Of a DNA stretch of 64,000 nt, positions 37,097 to 45,320 are shown piece by piece. Origin of the DNA: JAATFS01 sp037145635 (GTDB lineage Bacteria > Pseudomonadota > Gammaproteobacteria > Xanthomonadales > Xanthomonadaceae). Position 1 is the first letter of the stretch. Each line of letters opens with the position of its first letter. The translations under genes were made by a program, and so were the position numbers. The notes beneath the pieces were generated by a model. That model was not told the origin of the DNA, ran no database searches, and saw only the letters and a list, made by a program, of their open reading frames with translations. The stretch lies in NCBI GenBank assembly GCA_037145635.1, contig JBBCXB010000006.1, forward strand, positions 124,001 to 188,000, given 5' to 3'.

Positions 37097-37137
37097 TCGG
37101 TGGGCGCCGCCCCCTGCGGGGCGGCACGCTTCCGGCC

Positions 37138-39888
37138 TCAGAACTTGTAGGTCGCGCGCATCCAGTAGTAACGACCGATGGTGTCGTAGGTGTTGACGTC
37201 GGTGTTGGCGTTGAGCACGTTGTTCTGGTACAGCAGCGGCGGCTGCTTGTCGGTGAGGTTGTCCACGCCCAGCTCCAGGCGCAGGTTGGCCCCGCTCATG
37301 TCGTAGCCGACCTGGAACGAGTGGTACATGTAGCTGCCGTAGTTCAGCACCACGCCCTTGTCGGCGCCGTCGGCGGACATGTTGTCCTCGAGGTCGCTGC
37401 TGCCCACCTGCACCTTGCCGATCCAGCGCGAGGTCCAGGTCGCATCCCACGGGCCGGCCTTCCAGCCGAGCTGGCCACGCGCACGCCAGCGCGAGTAGTT
37501 GCCGTAGGACGAGTTGTACTTGCCGGCCATGTGCACCACCGAGTCGCCGGTGTCGATGTCGTAGCGCTGCAGGTAGGTGCTGTCCAGGGCGAAGTTGAAG
37601 CGGCCCCACTGCGTGGTCGGCAGCGCGTAGTTCAACCCGAAGTCGATGCCCTGGGTGTCGAGCTTGCCGATGTTGACCACCGGGGTCTCGATGTAGTCGA
37701 TGTTGCCGGCGCTGACCGTGCCCGCGGCATAGCGGTGGATGTAGCTGCAGTACGGGCTGCTGTCGTCGTTGTAGCAGAGGTTGGCCACGGTCTGCGCGGA
37801 GATCTCCTGGATCAGGTCGTCGAGCTTGACCTTCCAGAAGTCCACGTTCACCGACAGCCCGTGCACGTACTCGGGGCTGTAGACGATGCCGTAGTCGTAC
37901 GAGGTGCCCTTTTCCGGCTTGAGGTCGTAGCCGGCATAGCGCGAACCGGACGTGATGGCATCGGTCTGCGACAGGCCCGAGCCCTCCCAGCCGGCCGGCA
38001 CGCCGGCGCAGGCGGCCTCGTGGCCGGAGCCCGAGTAGCCGATGCAGGGGTCGGTGAAGGTGGGGCTGTTGGCGCCCGGGCCCGCGTACAGGTCGGTGAG
38101 CGTGGGCGCACGGAAGACCTGGGCCACGGTGCCGCGCACCAGCAGGTCCTGCACCGGGCGCCACTCCAGCTGGAACGAGCCGCTGTTGTTGCTGCTGTCC
38201 ACGCTGCTGTAATCGGATACGCGGTCGCTCAGGGTCAGGCCCAGGCTGCCGATCGGCGAGGACTGCTCGAGCAGCGGCAGGTAGAGCTGCAGGTAGGCTT
38301 CCTTGACGTCGAACGCGCCGCTCATCGGCGAGGAGCAGGCTTCCGAGGAGATCGCGCAGGTCAGGTCGTCCTGCATCACCGCGTTGCTGGAGACGGTGTA
38401 GTTCAGGGTCTCCTTGCGGTACAGCGCGCCGACCGCCAGCTGCGCGGCGCCGGCCGGCAGGTCCCACAGGCTGCCGTTGGCACTGGCTTCCCACTGCCGC
38501 TTGATCGTGGTGGTGGTGTAGCGCGGGATCGACTCGTGGCTGTTGAGCCAGGACGCGGCCGCGTCCTGGTCGAAGATGTTGACCTCGCCGGCGGTGATGG
38601 CGTCCTGCAGCGCCGAGTAGTCGACGTAGCCGTGCGACCAGTTGTTCTGCTTGTAGTGGCCGTAGTTGTAGTTGACGTCCCAGGCCCAGCTGCTGTCGCC
38701 GAAGGTGCCCTTCAGGCCGAAGATGTCCTGGTCGGTGGTGGTGTCGTAGAAGCCTTCGCGCTGGCCCAGGCTGGTGAAGCGGGTGCGGTACTCGTAGCCG
38801 TTGGGGCCGAACTCCACGCCGAACGGGTTGTACGGGTTGTCGGCGGCGATGGTGATGCCGTCGCTCTGCGCATCGAACGGCAGCGGCGCGATCGCGAAGT
38901 GCGACATCGTGTGGTTGTGGTAGGCGTTGACGTAGGCCTGCACGTTGTCGGTGACGTTGAAGCTGCCGAGCACGAAGCCGTTGACGCGTTCCTGCGGCGT
39001 CAGCAGCAGGTTCTGCGCCTGGTAGTTGTAGGCGTCGGAGGCCGAGCTGTAGCACTTGTAGCCGCCGCTGCCGTTGGAGGTCAGCGCGCCGCCGGCGGAA
39101 CAGCCGTTGGCCGCGAGCGTGGCCGCCGGCACCTTGTAGTAGCCGCTCGGGGTGCGGCTGGAACCACCCTTGTAGACGCTGCCGCTGGACAGGTACATCG
39201 CGTACTTGGAGTACTCGCGGTTGGCCGAGGACACCTCGCTCTGCTTGTTGTAGTCCAGGCCGAGCACCAGGTTGCCGCGGTCCCAGGTCTTGCCGAAGGT
39301 GAAGGAGCCGCCATGGCGCGCGCCGTCGCCGCGGCTGGTCTGGCCGTAGTTGGCGCTGACTTCACCGCCCTCGAAGTTCTTGCGCAGGATGAAGTTGACC
39401 ACGCCGCCGATCGCGTCGGAGCCGTACACCGCCGACGCGCCGACCTTCAGCACCTCGACGCGCTCGATCATGTTGGCCGGGATCGAGTTGACGTCGTTGT
39501 TGAGGATGCGGCGGCCGTCGATCAGCAGCAGCGTGCGCTGATCGCCCAGGCCGCGCAGCGAAATGGTGGAGGCGCCGTCGCCGCCGCCGTTGTTGACGGC
39601 CGGGTTGGTGGCCGCGCCGGCGATGCCGGGCAGCGACTGCAGCAGGTCGCCGAGGGTCTGCTTGCCGCTCTGCTGGATCTGCTGGCGGTCGACCACGGCC
39701 ACCGGGCTGGCGGTCTCGGTGTCGACGCGGCGAACCAGCGAGCCGGTGACGGTGACCTGGTCGAGGTTCACCGCCCCGTCGGTGGAAGCGGCGGCGTCCT
39801 GTGCCTGCGCGGCCAGGGGCAGCAGCGCGGCGCCCAGCGGCAGCGCCAGACGGATGGCATGAGCGAGTGTGGTCTTTGTTGCGGACAT
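37138..39888 (-). CDS. TonB-dependent receptor
   Basis: A 916-residue outer-membrane gated barrel powered by TonB. The signal peptide (HAIRLALPLGAALLPLAAQAQ) is followed by a TonB-box region (AVNLDQVTVTGSLVRR). The plug domain (about 50-170) includes SLRGLGDQRTLLLIDGRR and GASAVYGSDAIGGVVNFI, and the 22-strand barrel ends in Phe (YYWMRATYKF). Extracellular loops are unusually rich in Tyr, Asn and Ser (for example YNYGHYKQNNWSHGYVDYS) and hold several Cys. It is the oar-like/large Xanthomonas subtype, not a siderophore receptor by any visible motif. A sulfotransferase precedes it and two oxygenases follow, suggesting a specialised ligand or modification of the receptor. Confidence 0.93.
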   Translation of the reverse strand: MSATKTTLAHAIRLALPLGAALLPLAAQAQDAAASTDGAVNLDQVTVTGSLVRRVDTETASPVAVVDRQQIQQSGKQTLGDLLQSLPGIAGAATNPAVNNGGGDGASTISLRGLGDQRTLLLIDGRRILNNDVNSIPANMIERVEVLKVGASAVYGSDAIGGVVNFILRKNFEGGEVSANYGQTSRGDGARHGGSFTFGKTWDRGNLVLGLDYNKQSEVSSANREYSKYAMYLSSGSVYKGGSSRTPSGYYKVPAATLAANGCSAGGALTSNGSGGYKCYSSASDAYNYQAQNLLLTPQERVNGFVLGSFNVTDNVQAYVNAYHNHTMSHFAIAPLPFDAQSDGITIAADNPYNPFGVEFGPNGYEYRTRFTSLGQREGFYDTTTDQDIFGLKGTFGDSSWAWDVNYNYGHYKQNNWSHGYVDYSALQDAITAGEVNIFDQDAAASWLNSHESIPRYTTTTIKRQWEASANGSLWDLPAGAAQLAVGALYRKETLNYTVSSNAVMQDDLTCAISSEACSSPMSGAFDVKEAYLQLYLPLLEQSSPIGSLGLTLSDRVSDYSSVDSSNNSGSFQLEWRPVQDLLVRGTVAQVFRAPTLTDLYAGPGANSPTFTDPCIGYSGSGHEAACAGVPAGWEGSGLSQTDAITSGSRYAGYDLKPEKGTSYDYGIVYSPEYVHGLSVNVDFWKVKLDDLIQEISAQTVANLCYNDDSSPYCSYIHRYAAGTVSAGNIDYIETPVVNIGKLDTQGIDFGLNYALPTTQWGRFNFALDSTYLQRYDIDTGDSVVHMAGKYNSSYGNYSRWRARGQLGWKAGPWDATWTSRWIGKVQVGSSDLEDNMSADGADKGVVLNYGSYMYHSFQVGYDMSGANLRLELGVDNLTDKQPPLLYQNNVLNANTDVNTYDTIGRYYWMRATYKF

Positions 39889-40215
39889 TACAACTGCCTC
39901 TCGATGGTGAGTAATGGTCCTACCCGAATGCAGACAGGCGCGTCCGGCCATGGCCGGTCACCGCCTCCTGTCGATCGTTGATGTCGCGAAGACGCTGCTG
40001 CCCGCTGATGCCGGACCACGACCCGCTTGGGTCAAATTTCTATTAAAAATTCATTGAAATCGTGTGATGGCGTGTGTCACTGCATGACACACGAGGACAC
40101 GAACCAGGCACAAATGCCCGCTTCGGCACGATCCGGCTGGGTTTGCGCCGCAGGGGCGGCACCGCGTGGCTGCGGCCGACATGCAAGCCGGTGGCACCTG
40201 AATACGCGGGCGAGG
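39889..40215. other. Gap upstream of the receptor, AT-rich promoter zone
   Basis: The stretch 40030-40066 is strikingly AT-rich (tcaaatttctattaaaaat) in a 70% GC genome, as expected of the receptor promoter. A TAATAG -10-like box lies at 40040-40045 on the minus strand with a poor -35. A perfect palindrome lies just upstream. No gene is seen. Confidence 0.6.
40071..40093. promoter_or_regulatory. Perfect inverted repeat upstream of the TonB-dependent receptor
   Basis: Nine-base arms CGTGTGTCA and TGACACACG flank CTGCA without a mismatch. It lies beside the AT-rich promoter zone, about 190 bases before the receptor start, and has no T-run, so an operator is more likely than a terminator. Confidence 0.6.
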
Positions 40216-42060
40216 TCAGGCCGGGTAGTGCCAACGCGCGAGATAGGGCTGCAGCAGCGGCAGCACCGGGGCGAAGCGGCCCTGGTACGGACGCCAGCGG
40301 TCCAGGCCCTTGCGGTTGATGCCCTCGACCACCTGCGCGTAGCTGGGCGTGCTGATGAAGCCCTTGGCGCGCGCATGGCCCTGGAAGTCGAGCAGGCGCT
40401 CCGGCGCCTCCAGCTCCAGGAACGCGCCCAGCCTCGCCACCTGGCCGACCGGGTCGTCCACCAGGTCTTCGTAGCGCACCGCCAGTACCCGCGGCTGCAG
40501 CAGCGCCTCATGGTAGAGCCAGTGCTCCATCGCCTCGGCATAGCCGCGCGCCAGCTGCTCCAGGCTGGAGCACAGCACCGCGAACGCCGGCGAGCGGAAT
40601 GCCTGCAGGTAGCAGCTCAGCAGCACGTCGCAGGGATGGCGCAGCGCCAGCACCACCGGCGAGGCCGGGAACAGCCGGTGGATCAGGGGCAGGCGCAGCA
40701 GGTTGAGCGGGTTCTTGTCGACCAGGCGCTGCCCCGGCGCCGGGCGCACCACGCCGTGCACGCCGCGCCAGTAGGCTTGGCGCAGCGCATCGCAGGCGGC
40801 GTCGTCGAGTTCGCCCAGGCCGTCGGGCCAGGCATGTCCGTCACGTTCCAGGCGTTCGGCCAGGCCCTGCAGGAACGGCCGCTCGTCCATCGCGCACAGG
40901 GCCGGATGGGCATCGAGCATCTGCTCGAGCAGGGTGGTGCCCGAGCGCGGGAAGCCGACCACGAACACCGGCGATTGGTCGGCGGCCGGCGCCGCCACCG
41001 GGCGTGCCGCGGCCAGCCGTGCCGGCGTCCAGCGCGCGCCGGCCACCGGCAACGCCGGCGCCCCGGGCGCCAGCAGCTCCGGCACCAGCGCGGCGACGCT
41101 GCCGACCTGCGCGGCGTGCGCCCGGGCGCAGGCGGCCATCGCCTCGTCGCGGTGGCCGAGGCGGTCGCAGACCCGCGCGAACGCGAAGTCCAGGTTGCTC
41201 TGCTTGGCCGGGTCGACGCTGCCCGCCAGCAGGCCCTTGAGATCGTCGTAGGCCTGCTGCCAGCGGCCGTCGCGCATGGCCATCACCGCACGTGCGTTGA
41301 TCGCGTCGTGGCGTGCGTCGGCCTCGACGATCGCCTCGGCCGGCGGCAGCTGCGCGACCGCCGCGCGTGCCTCGTCGAGGCGGTTGGCGCGCTCCAGCAC
41401 CAGCACCAGCCGCGACCAGGCGCGCTCGGGCTGCGGCAGGCGCGCGGCACAGCCGCGCAGCAGCTCGACGGCGGCATCGGTGCCGCCGGACTGCGCCAGC
41501 AGCCAGGCCAGGTCCATCAGGGTCTCGTCGTCGAGCCGCGTCCAGGCCTGCCACGGCGCGACCAGCTGTTCCACGCGCTGGAAATCGCCGCATTCATGGC
41601 AGGCCAGCGCCGCGTGCACCCGCAGCACCGGCGCCTGCGGGTCGGCGGCGTGTGCGTCGAGCAGGTGCTCGCGCGCGGCGGCATAGTCGCCCAGGTCCAT
41701 CGCCAGCAACCCGAGGTTGTGGTGCAGCAGGGCGTCGGCGGGCGCCAGCGCGCGCGCGCGCAGGTAGGCCTCGCGCGCCGCCGCCAGCTGGCGCGCCTCG
41801 CGCAGCGCCGTGCCCAGGTTGTTCCAGTGCGCCGGCTCCTGCGGCTGGCGGCCGGCCAGCGCCCGGTGGACCTCGGCCGCCTGCAGCGCGCGCCCCTGCA
41901 GCTGCAGGCCGGCGGCCAGCAGGCTGGTCACCTGCAGGTCGTCGGGCCTGCGCGCCAGGTAGCGGCGCGCGCCGCGCTCCAGGGTGGCGCCGTCGCCGGC
42001 TTCCAGGGCCTGCAGCAGCGCGGCGACCGTGGGGATCGCGGGATCGTCGAGGAGGGTCAT
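40216..42060 (-). CDS. TPR-containing sulfotransferase
   Basis: A 614-residue protein. Residues 1-290 are tetratricopeptide repeats (HWNNLGTALREARQLAAAREAYLRA, HHNLGLLAMDLGDYAAAREHLL). Residues 360-600 are a PAPS-dependent sulfotransferase with the 5'-phosphosulfate loop FVVGFPRSGTTLLEQML (about 365-381), the substrate-side DKNPLNLLRLPLIHRLFP, and the 3'-phosphate region LALRHPCDVLLSCY. Such TPR-sulfotransferases resemble protein-tyrosine sulfotransferases in domain logic. The ATG at 42060 is chosen because the upstream frame is non-coding in character. It is first in the row sulfotransferase, receptor, AspH, P4H on one strand. Confidence 0.85.
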   Translation of the reverse strand: MTLLDDPAIPTVAALLQALEAGDGATLERGARRYLARRPDDLQVTSLLAAGLQLQGRALQAAEVHRALAGRQPQEPAHWNNLGTALREARQLAAAREAYLRARALAPADALLHHNLGLLAMDLGDYAAAREHLLDAHAADPQAPVLRVHAALACHECGDFQRVEQLVAPWQAWTRLDDETLMDLAWLLAQSGGTDAAVELLRGCAARLPQPERAWSRLVLVLERANRLDEARAAVAQLPPAEAIVEADARHDAINARAVMAMRDGRWQQAYDDLKGLLAGSVDPAKQSNLDFAFARVCDRLGHRDEAMAACARAHAAQVGSVAALVPELLAPGAPALPVAGARWTPARLAAARPVAAPAADQSPVFVVGFPRSGTTLLEQMLDAHPALCAMDERPFLQGLAERLERDGHAWPDGLGELDDAACDALRQAYWRGVHGVVRPAPGQRLVDKNPLNLLRLPLIHRLFPASPVVLALRHPCDVLLSCYLQAFRSPAFAVLCSSLEQLARGYAEAMEHWLYHEALLQPRVLAVRYEDLVDDPVGQVARLGAFLELEAPERLLDFQGHARAKGFISTPSYAQVVEGINRKGLDRWRPYQGRFAPVLPLLQPYLARWHYPA

Positions 42061-42202
42061 GCGTGCGGTCCGCGGGCTCGGCAGAGCGAAGGCAGCGACC
42101 ATAGCCGGGCGCGGCCCCGGGCCGCAACGGCCGTCGCGGCGGCCGGCAACGACGGCACGCGGCGCCCGCCGCCGGCCTTGGCCGGATCCTCCGCTGCCGC
42201 GC

Positions 42203-42700
42203 TCAGGGCGCGGTGAGCCCCGCACAGGCCTTCGACGCGCCCTGCGGGAGCGGGACATGCCAACGCGGGTCGCCGTGCTCGTCGTCCCCCTCGTAAAGGG
42301 CGTAGCGTCCATCGTCCTGGCGGTGCATCGTCGGGCTGAACTCGGCCGCATCGATGCGGCCGTCGGCCCCGATGAAACGCATCTCGCCCCCGCAGACGAA
42401 GTTGTCGCCCGGCCCGGGACCGAGCGCGGCGCAGGTGACCTGCGAGGTCTCCGCATGCACGACACGGCTCACCCCCGGGCGCAGGAGGCCGCGCCCGACC
42501 GCCTCGCAGAAGTAGGCGGCCAGGACGCTGCGCATCTCGGACTGCGACGGCATCCACGCGGGGCAGCTGTAGGGATCGGCTGTACAGCTGCGATCTCCGG
42601 CCGCGCTCCCCGCTTGCTCGGGCACGGCGGCGGACGCCGGCAGCAGCGGCAGCAGCAGGCCGACAGCGGCGGCGATCAGCAGGGAGATGCGGGACGACAT
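42203..42700 (-). CDS. Exported cysteine-rich protein of unknown function
   Basis: A 165-residue predicted exported protein I do not recognise. A clean signal peptide (SSRISLLIAAAVGLLLPLLPASA) is cut near residue 25. The mature part has six Cys (SCTADPYSC, YFCEAV, VTCAAL, FVCGGE, KACAGL), so three disulfides are possible. GGAG five bases before the ATG at 42700 supports the start. It lies upstream of, and on the same strand as, the sulfotransferase gene, 142 bases away. A periplasmic role seems likely. Confidence 0.65.
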   Translation of the reverse strand: MSSRISLLIAAAVGLLLPLLPASAAVPEQAGSAAGDRSCTADPYSCPAWMPSQSEMRSVLAAYFCEAVGRGLLRPGVSRVVHAETSQVTCAALGPGPGDNFVCGGEMRFIGADGRIDAAEFSPTMHRQDDGRYALYEGDDEHGDPRWHVPLPQGASKACAGLTAP

Positions 42701-42959
42701 CGGAACTCCGACAGGGCGGCAGGGCGGCAGGGGCCGGCAGCTTACGGCATCGACGCGCGAACCCACCCGGGCGCGGCGGGATCCCGAGGCGAGCCTGCAG
42801 CCGCGCAAGGGCGCCGCGGCGCAGCCACCGGCGCAAACTGCCGTCTGCGACGCAGGCCGGAGGGCGCTTCCAGGTCTCGGGCAGCGTCCCCGACAGCGGT
42901 AGGGGAACCTGGCGACGTCAAGGCGACATCGCCGCAGGCATACGGGCGGATGCCTGCCG

Positions 42960-43045
42960 TTGCCGTTGTTGTTGTTGCTGTTGCTGTCGTTGCTGTTGCT
43001 GTCGTTGCTGTTGTTGCTGTTGCTCTTCTTGCTGTTGCTGTTGCC
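42960..43045. repeat. GTTGCT/GTCGTT imperfect microsatellite
   Basis: About 85 bases of tandem three- and six-base units (gttgctgttgctgtcgttgc and similar). The unit length keeps frame, so it would encode poly-Leu on one strand and Asn/Ser on the other. Confidence 0.85.
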
Positions 43046-43195
43046 CGGGCCAGTGCCCTCGACATTGCCCTCGCCGTCACCGCCGGCCCGCCGCCGTCTC
43101 GAGCCCCGCTCCCGCCGCCCAGCCAGCCCGGCCCGCTTCCCGACACCCGACACCTGCACTCGGCTTCGTCCCACCCTTCCCGCTTTCCGCTTTTC

Positions 43196-43263
43196 CGAAT
43201 CCCCATTCCCCAATCCCGAGTCCCGAGTCCTGCTCCCATTCCCCATTCCCCATTCCCGCCCAA
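43196..43263. repeat. GGGAATCGGG-type repeat, copy 4 (longest)
   Basis: About nine tandem seven-base units of the ATTCCCC/AATCCCG kind (cattccccattccccattcc and so on), the largest copy in the window. Confidence 0.75.
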
Positions 43264-43304
43264 TGCTGCGCCGCAGCGTGCCATGTTCATTAATGATTGA
43301 CATA

Positions 43305-43320
43305 TTCATATACGAACAAA
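43305..43320 (-). promoter_or_regulatory. Operator-like motif upstream of the fucose operon
   Basis: The minus strand reads TTTGTTCGTATATGAA, matching TTTGTTCATATCTGCA before iclR/fucP at 13 of 16 bases. A partner half-site TGTTCAT at 43284-43290 faces it. Likely the IclR-type regulator site. Confidence 0.5.
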
Positions 43321-43418
43321 CCCCGCCCGAACTGGCTGCCGGACCCCGCGATGCCCCGCTCCAGCGTTCCCGCTCCCGTGCCCGCCCTGCCTTGCGCCCG
43401 CTCGCTGGAGCGCGGCGC

Positions 43419-44426
43419 GTGAGCGCGACCGTACGACGCCTGGGCACGACCGCGGTGCGGCTGTCGGCGCTGGGCTTCGGCGCGGCGCCGATCGGCAACC
43501 TCTACACCGCCGTCGACGAGGACCAGGCGCGGGCCGCGGTGGCGGGCGCGTTCGAGGCCGGCGTCCGCCACTTCGACACCGCGCCGTACTACGGCTACGG
43601 GCTGAGCGAGACGCGTCTGGGCACCGGCCTGGCCGGCGTGCCGCGCGCCGCCTACACGCTGTCGACCAAGGTCGGCCGCTGCATCCACGACGACCCGCAG
43701 GCCGCTGCCGGGCGCGACGGCTTCGACGTGGCCGGCCGCCGCGCCGCGTTCGACTACAGCGCCGACGGCGTGCGCCGCGCGTTCGCCGCCAGCCTGGAGC
43801 GCCTGCGCACCGACTACATCGACGTGCTGCTGCTGCACGACATCGGCGCGCTGACCCATGGCGAGGCCCATGCCCAGGTGCTGCGCCAGGCCCTGGACGA
43901 GGCCCTGCCGGCGATGGCGGAGCTGAAGGCCGCCGGCGCCTGCGGGGCGATCGGGCTGGGCGTCAACGAACAGGACGTCGCGCTGGAGGTGCTGCCGCGA
44001 TTCCCGATCGACTGCGTGATGCTGGCCGGCCGCTACACCCTGCTGGAACAGCACGGCGCCCGCACGCTGCTGGACCAGGCGCAGCAGCGCGACGTGGCGA
44101 TCCTGGCGGCCGGCCCCTACAGCTCGGGGCTGCTCGGCGATGCGCGCGGTCCGGGCGCGACCTACAACTACGCCCCGGTCGATCCCGCGACCCTGCACCA
44201 TGCCCGCCGCCTGTACGCGGCCTGCGCCGCCTGCGGCGTGGACATCGGCGCCGCCGCGGTGCAGTTCCCGCTGGCGCACCCGGCGGTGGCCACGGTGGTG
44301 GCCGGCATGCGCTCGGCCGACGAGGCCGCCAGCGCCGTCGCCCGCCTGCACGCCCCGTTGCCCGCCGCCCTGTGGCAGGCGCTGCGTGCCGAAGGCCTGC
44401 TCGACCCCGGGCTGCCCACGCCGTGA
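43419..44426 (+). CDS. Aldo/keto reductase, probable L-fucose dehydrogenase
   Basis: A 335-residue aldo/keto reductase that likely oxidises L-fucose to L-fuconolactone, step 1 of the non-phosphorylating route. Catalytic residues are visible: Asp/Tyr in FDTAPYYGYGLSETRLG, Lys in YTLSTKVGR and His in DVLLLHDIG. The GTG at 43419 has GGAG at 43407-43410. The gene overlaps the lactonase by four bases. D-threo-aldose (fucose) dehydrogenases have this size. It is the first gene of the operon. Confidence 0.88.
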   Translation: MSATVRRLGTTAVRLSALGFGAAPIGNLYTAVDEDQARAAVAGAFEAGVRHFDTAPYYGYGLSETRLGTGLAGVPRAAYTLSTKVGRCIHDDPQAAAGRDGFDVAGRRAAFDYSADGVRRAFAASLERLRTDYIDVLLLHDIGALTHGEAHAQVLRQALDEALPAMAELKAAGACGAIGLGVNEQDVALEVLPRFPIDCVMLAGRYTLLEQHGARTLLDQAQQRDVAILAAGPYSSGLLGDARGPGATYNYAPVDPATLHHARRLYAACAACGVDIGAAAVQFPLAHPAVATVVAGMRSADEAASAVARLHAPLPAALWQALRAEGLLDPGLPTP

Positions 44427-45292
44427 GCCGGGTCGATGCCCACCTGCACTTCTGGCACCTGGCGCGCGGCGACTACCACTGGCTGACGCCGGCCGCCGGC
44501 CCGCTGTACCGCGATTTTGCGCCGGCCGACATCGCCGCGACCTTGGCTGCCCGTGACATCGGCGCGGCGGTGGCGGTGCAGGCGGCGCCGACCGAGGCCG
44601 AGACCCGCTACCTGTTCGCGCTGGCCCGGGCCGAGCCGCGCATCGCCGCGGTGGTGGGCTGGACCGACTTCGAGGCGGCCGACGCCGGCGCGCGCATCGC
44701 CGCCCTGCACCGCGACGGTGCCGGACGGCTGCAGGGCCTGCGGCCGATGGTGCAGGACATCGCCGACCCGGGCTGGCTGGCGCATCCCGAACTGGACGCC
44801 GCGTTCGAGGCGCTGATCGCGCACGACCTGGCGTTCGACGCACTGGTGCGCCCGCGGCACTTCCCGGCGCTGCAGGCCCGGCTGCGCCGCCATCCGGCGC
44901 TGCGGGTGGTGATCGACCATGCCGGCAAGCCCGACATCGCCGGCGACGGCTTCGCGGCCTGGGCCGACGGGCTCGCCGCGCTGGCCGCCCATCCCGGCGT
45001 GCACTGCAAGCTGTCCGGGCTGCTCAGCGAGGCCGGCCCCGGCGCCGGTGCCGACGCGCTGGCGCCCTACGTCGCACAGCTGTTCGCCTGCTTCGGCCCG
45101 CAGCGGCTGATGTGGGGCAGCGACTGGCCGGTGCTGACCGCGCGCCACGCCTACGGCGAATGGCTGGCGCTGGCCACCGCGCTGGTACGGGCGCAGGACG
45201 CCACGGCCGAGGCCGCGGTGTTCGCCGCCACCGCCATCGATTTCTACCGCCTGCCCGCGCAGGCCGACCCGACCCACGGAGCCCCGCCATGA
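44423..45292 (+). CDS. L-fuconolactonase (amidohydrolase_2)
   Basis: A 289-residue amidohydrolase-family lactonase hydrolysing L-fucono-1,4-lactone to L-fuconate. The metal HxH is in VDAHLHFWHL (about 4-13), with VVIDHAGKPD and LMWGSDWPVL further on. The GTG start lies inside the stop of the preceding gene (GTGA), implying translational coupling. Family members (COG3618) in sugar-acid operons are fuconolactonases or rhamnonolactonases; the flanking L-fuconate dehydratase decides for fuconate. Confidence 0.87.
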   Translation: MSRVDAHLHFWHLARGDYHWLTPAAGPLYRDFAPADIAATLAARDIGAAVAVQAAPTEAETRYLFALARAEPRIAAVVGWTDFEAADAGARIAALHRDGAGRLQGLRPMVQDIADPGWLAHPELDAAFEALIAHDLAFDALVRPRHFPALQARLRRHPALRVVIDHAGKPDIAGDGFAAWADGLAALAAHPGVHCKLSGLLSEAGPGAGADALAPYVAQLFACFGPQRLMWGSDWPVLTARHAYGEWLALATALVRAQDATAEAAVFAATAIDFYRLPAQADPTHGAPP

Positions 45293-45320
45293 CCCCCACG
45301 TCCCGTTTCCGAGGTGCCCG

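Larger units (their letters stand above)
42701..43418. other. Long gap before the fucose operon
   Basis: No gene is supported. The gap holds a GTTGCT microsatellite, GGGAATCGGG-type repeats and, at 43280-43320, an AT-rich operator-like zone upstream of the L-fucose operon. An in-frame Leu-rich extension of the dehydrogenase across this gap is repeat-encoded and rejected. Confidence 0.7.

Noticed and set aside
42960..43418. Leu-rich N-terminal extension of the fucose dehydrogenase
   Set aside because: Encoded by a microsatellite and dispersed repeats; the real start GTG has a ribosome site and begins exactly at the reductase fold.
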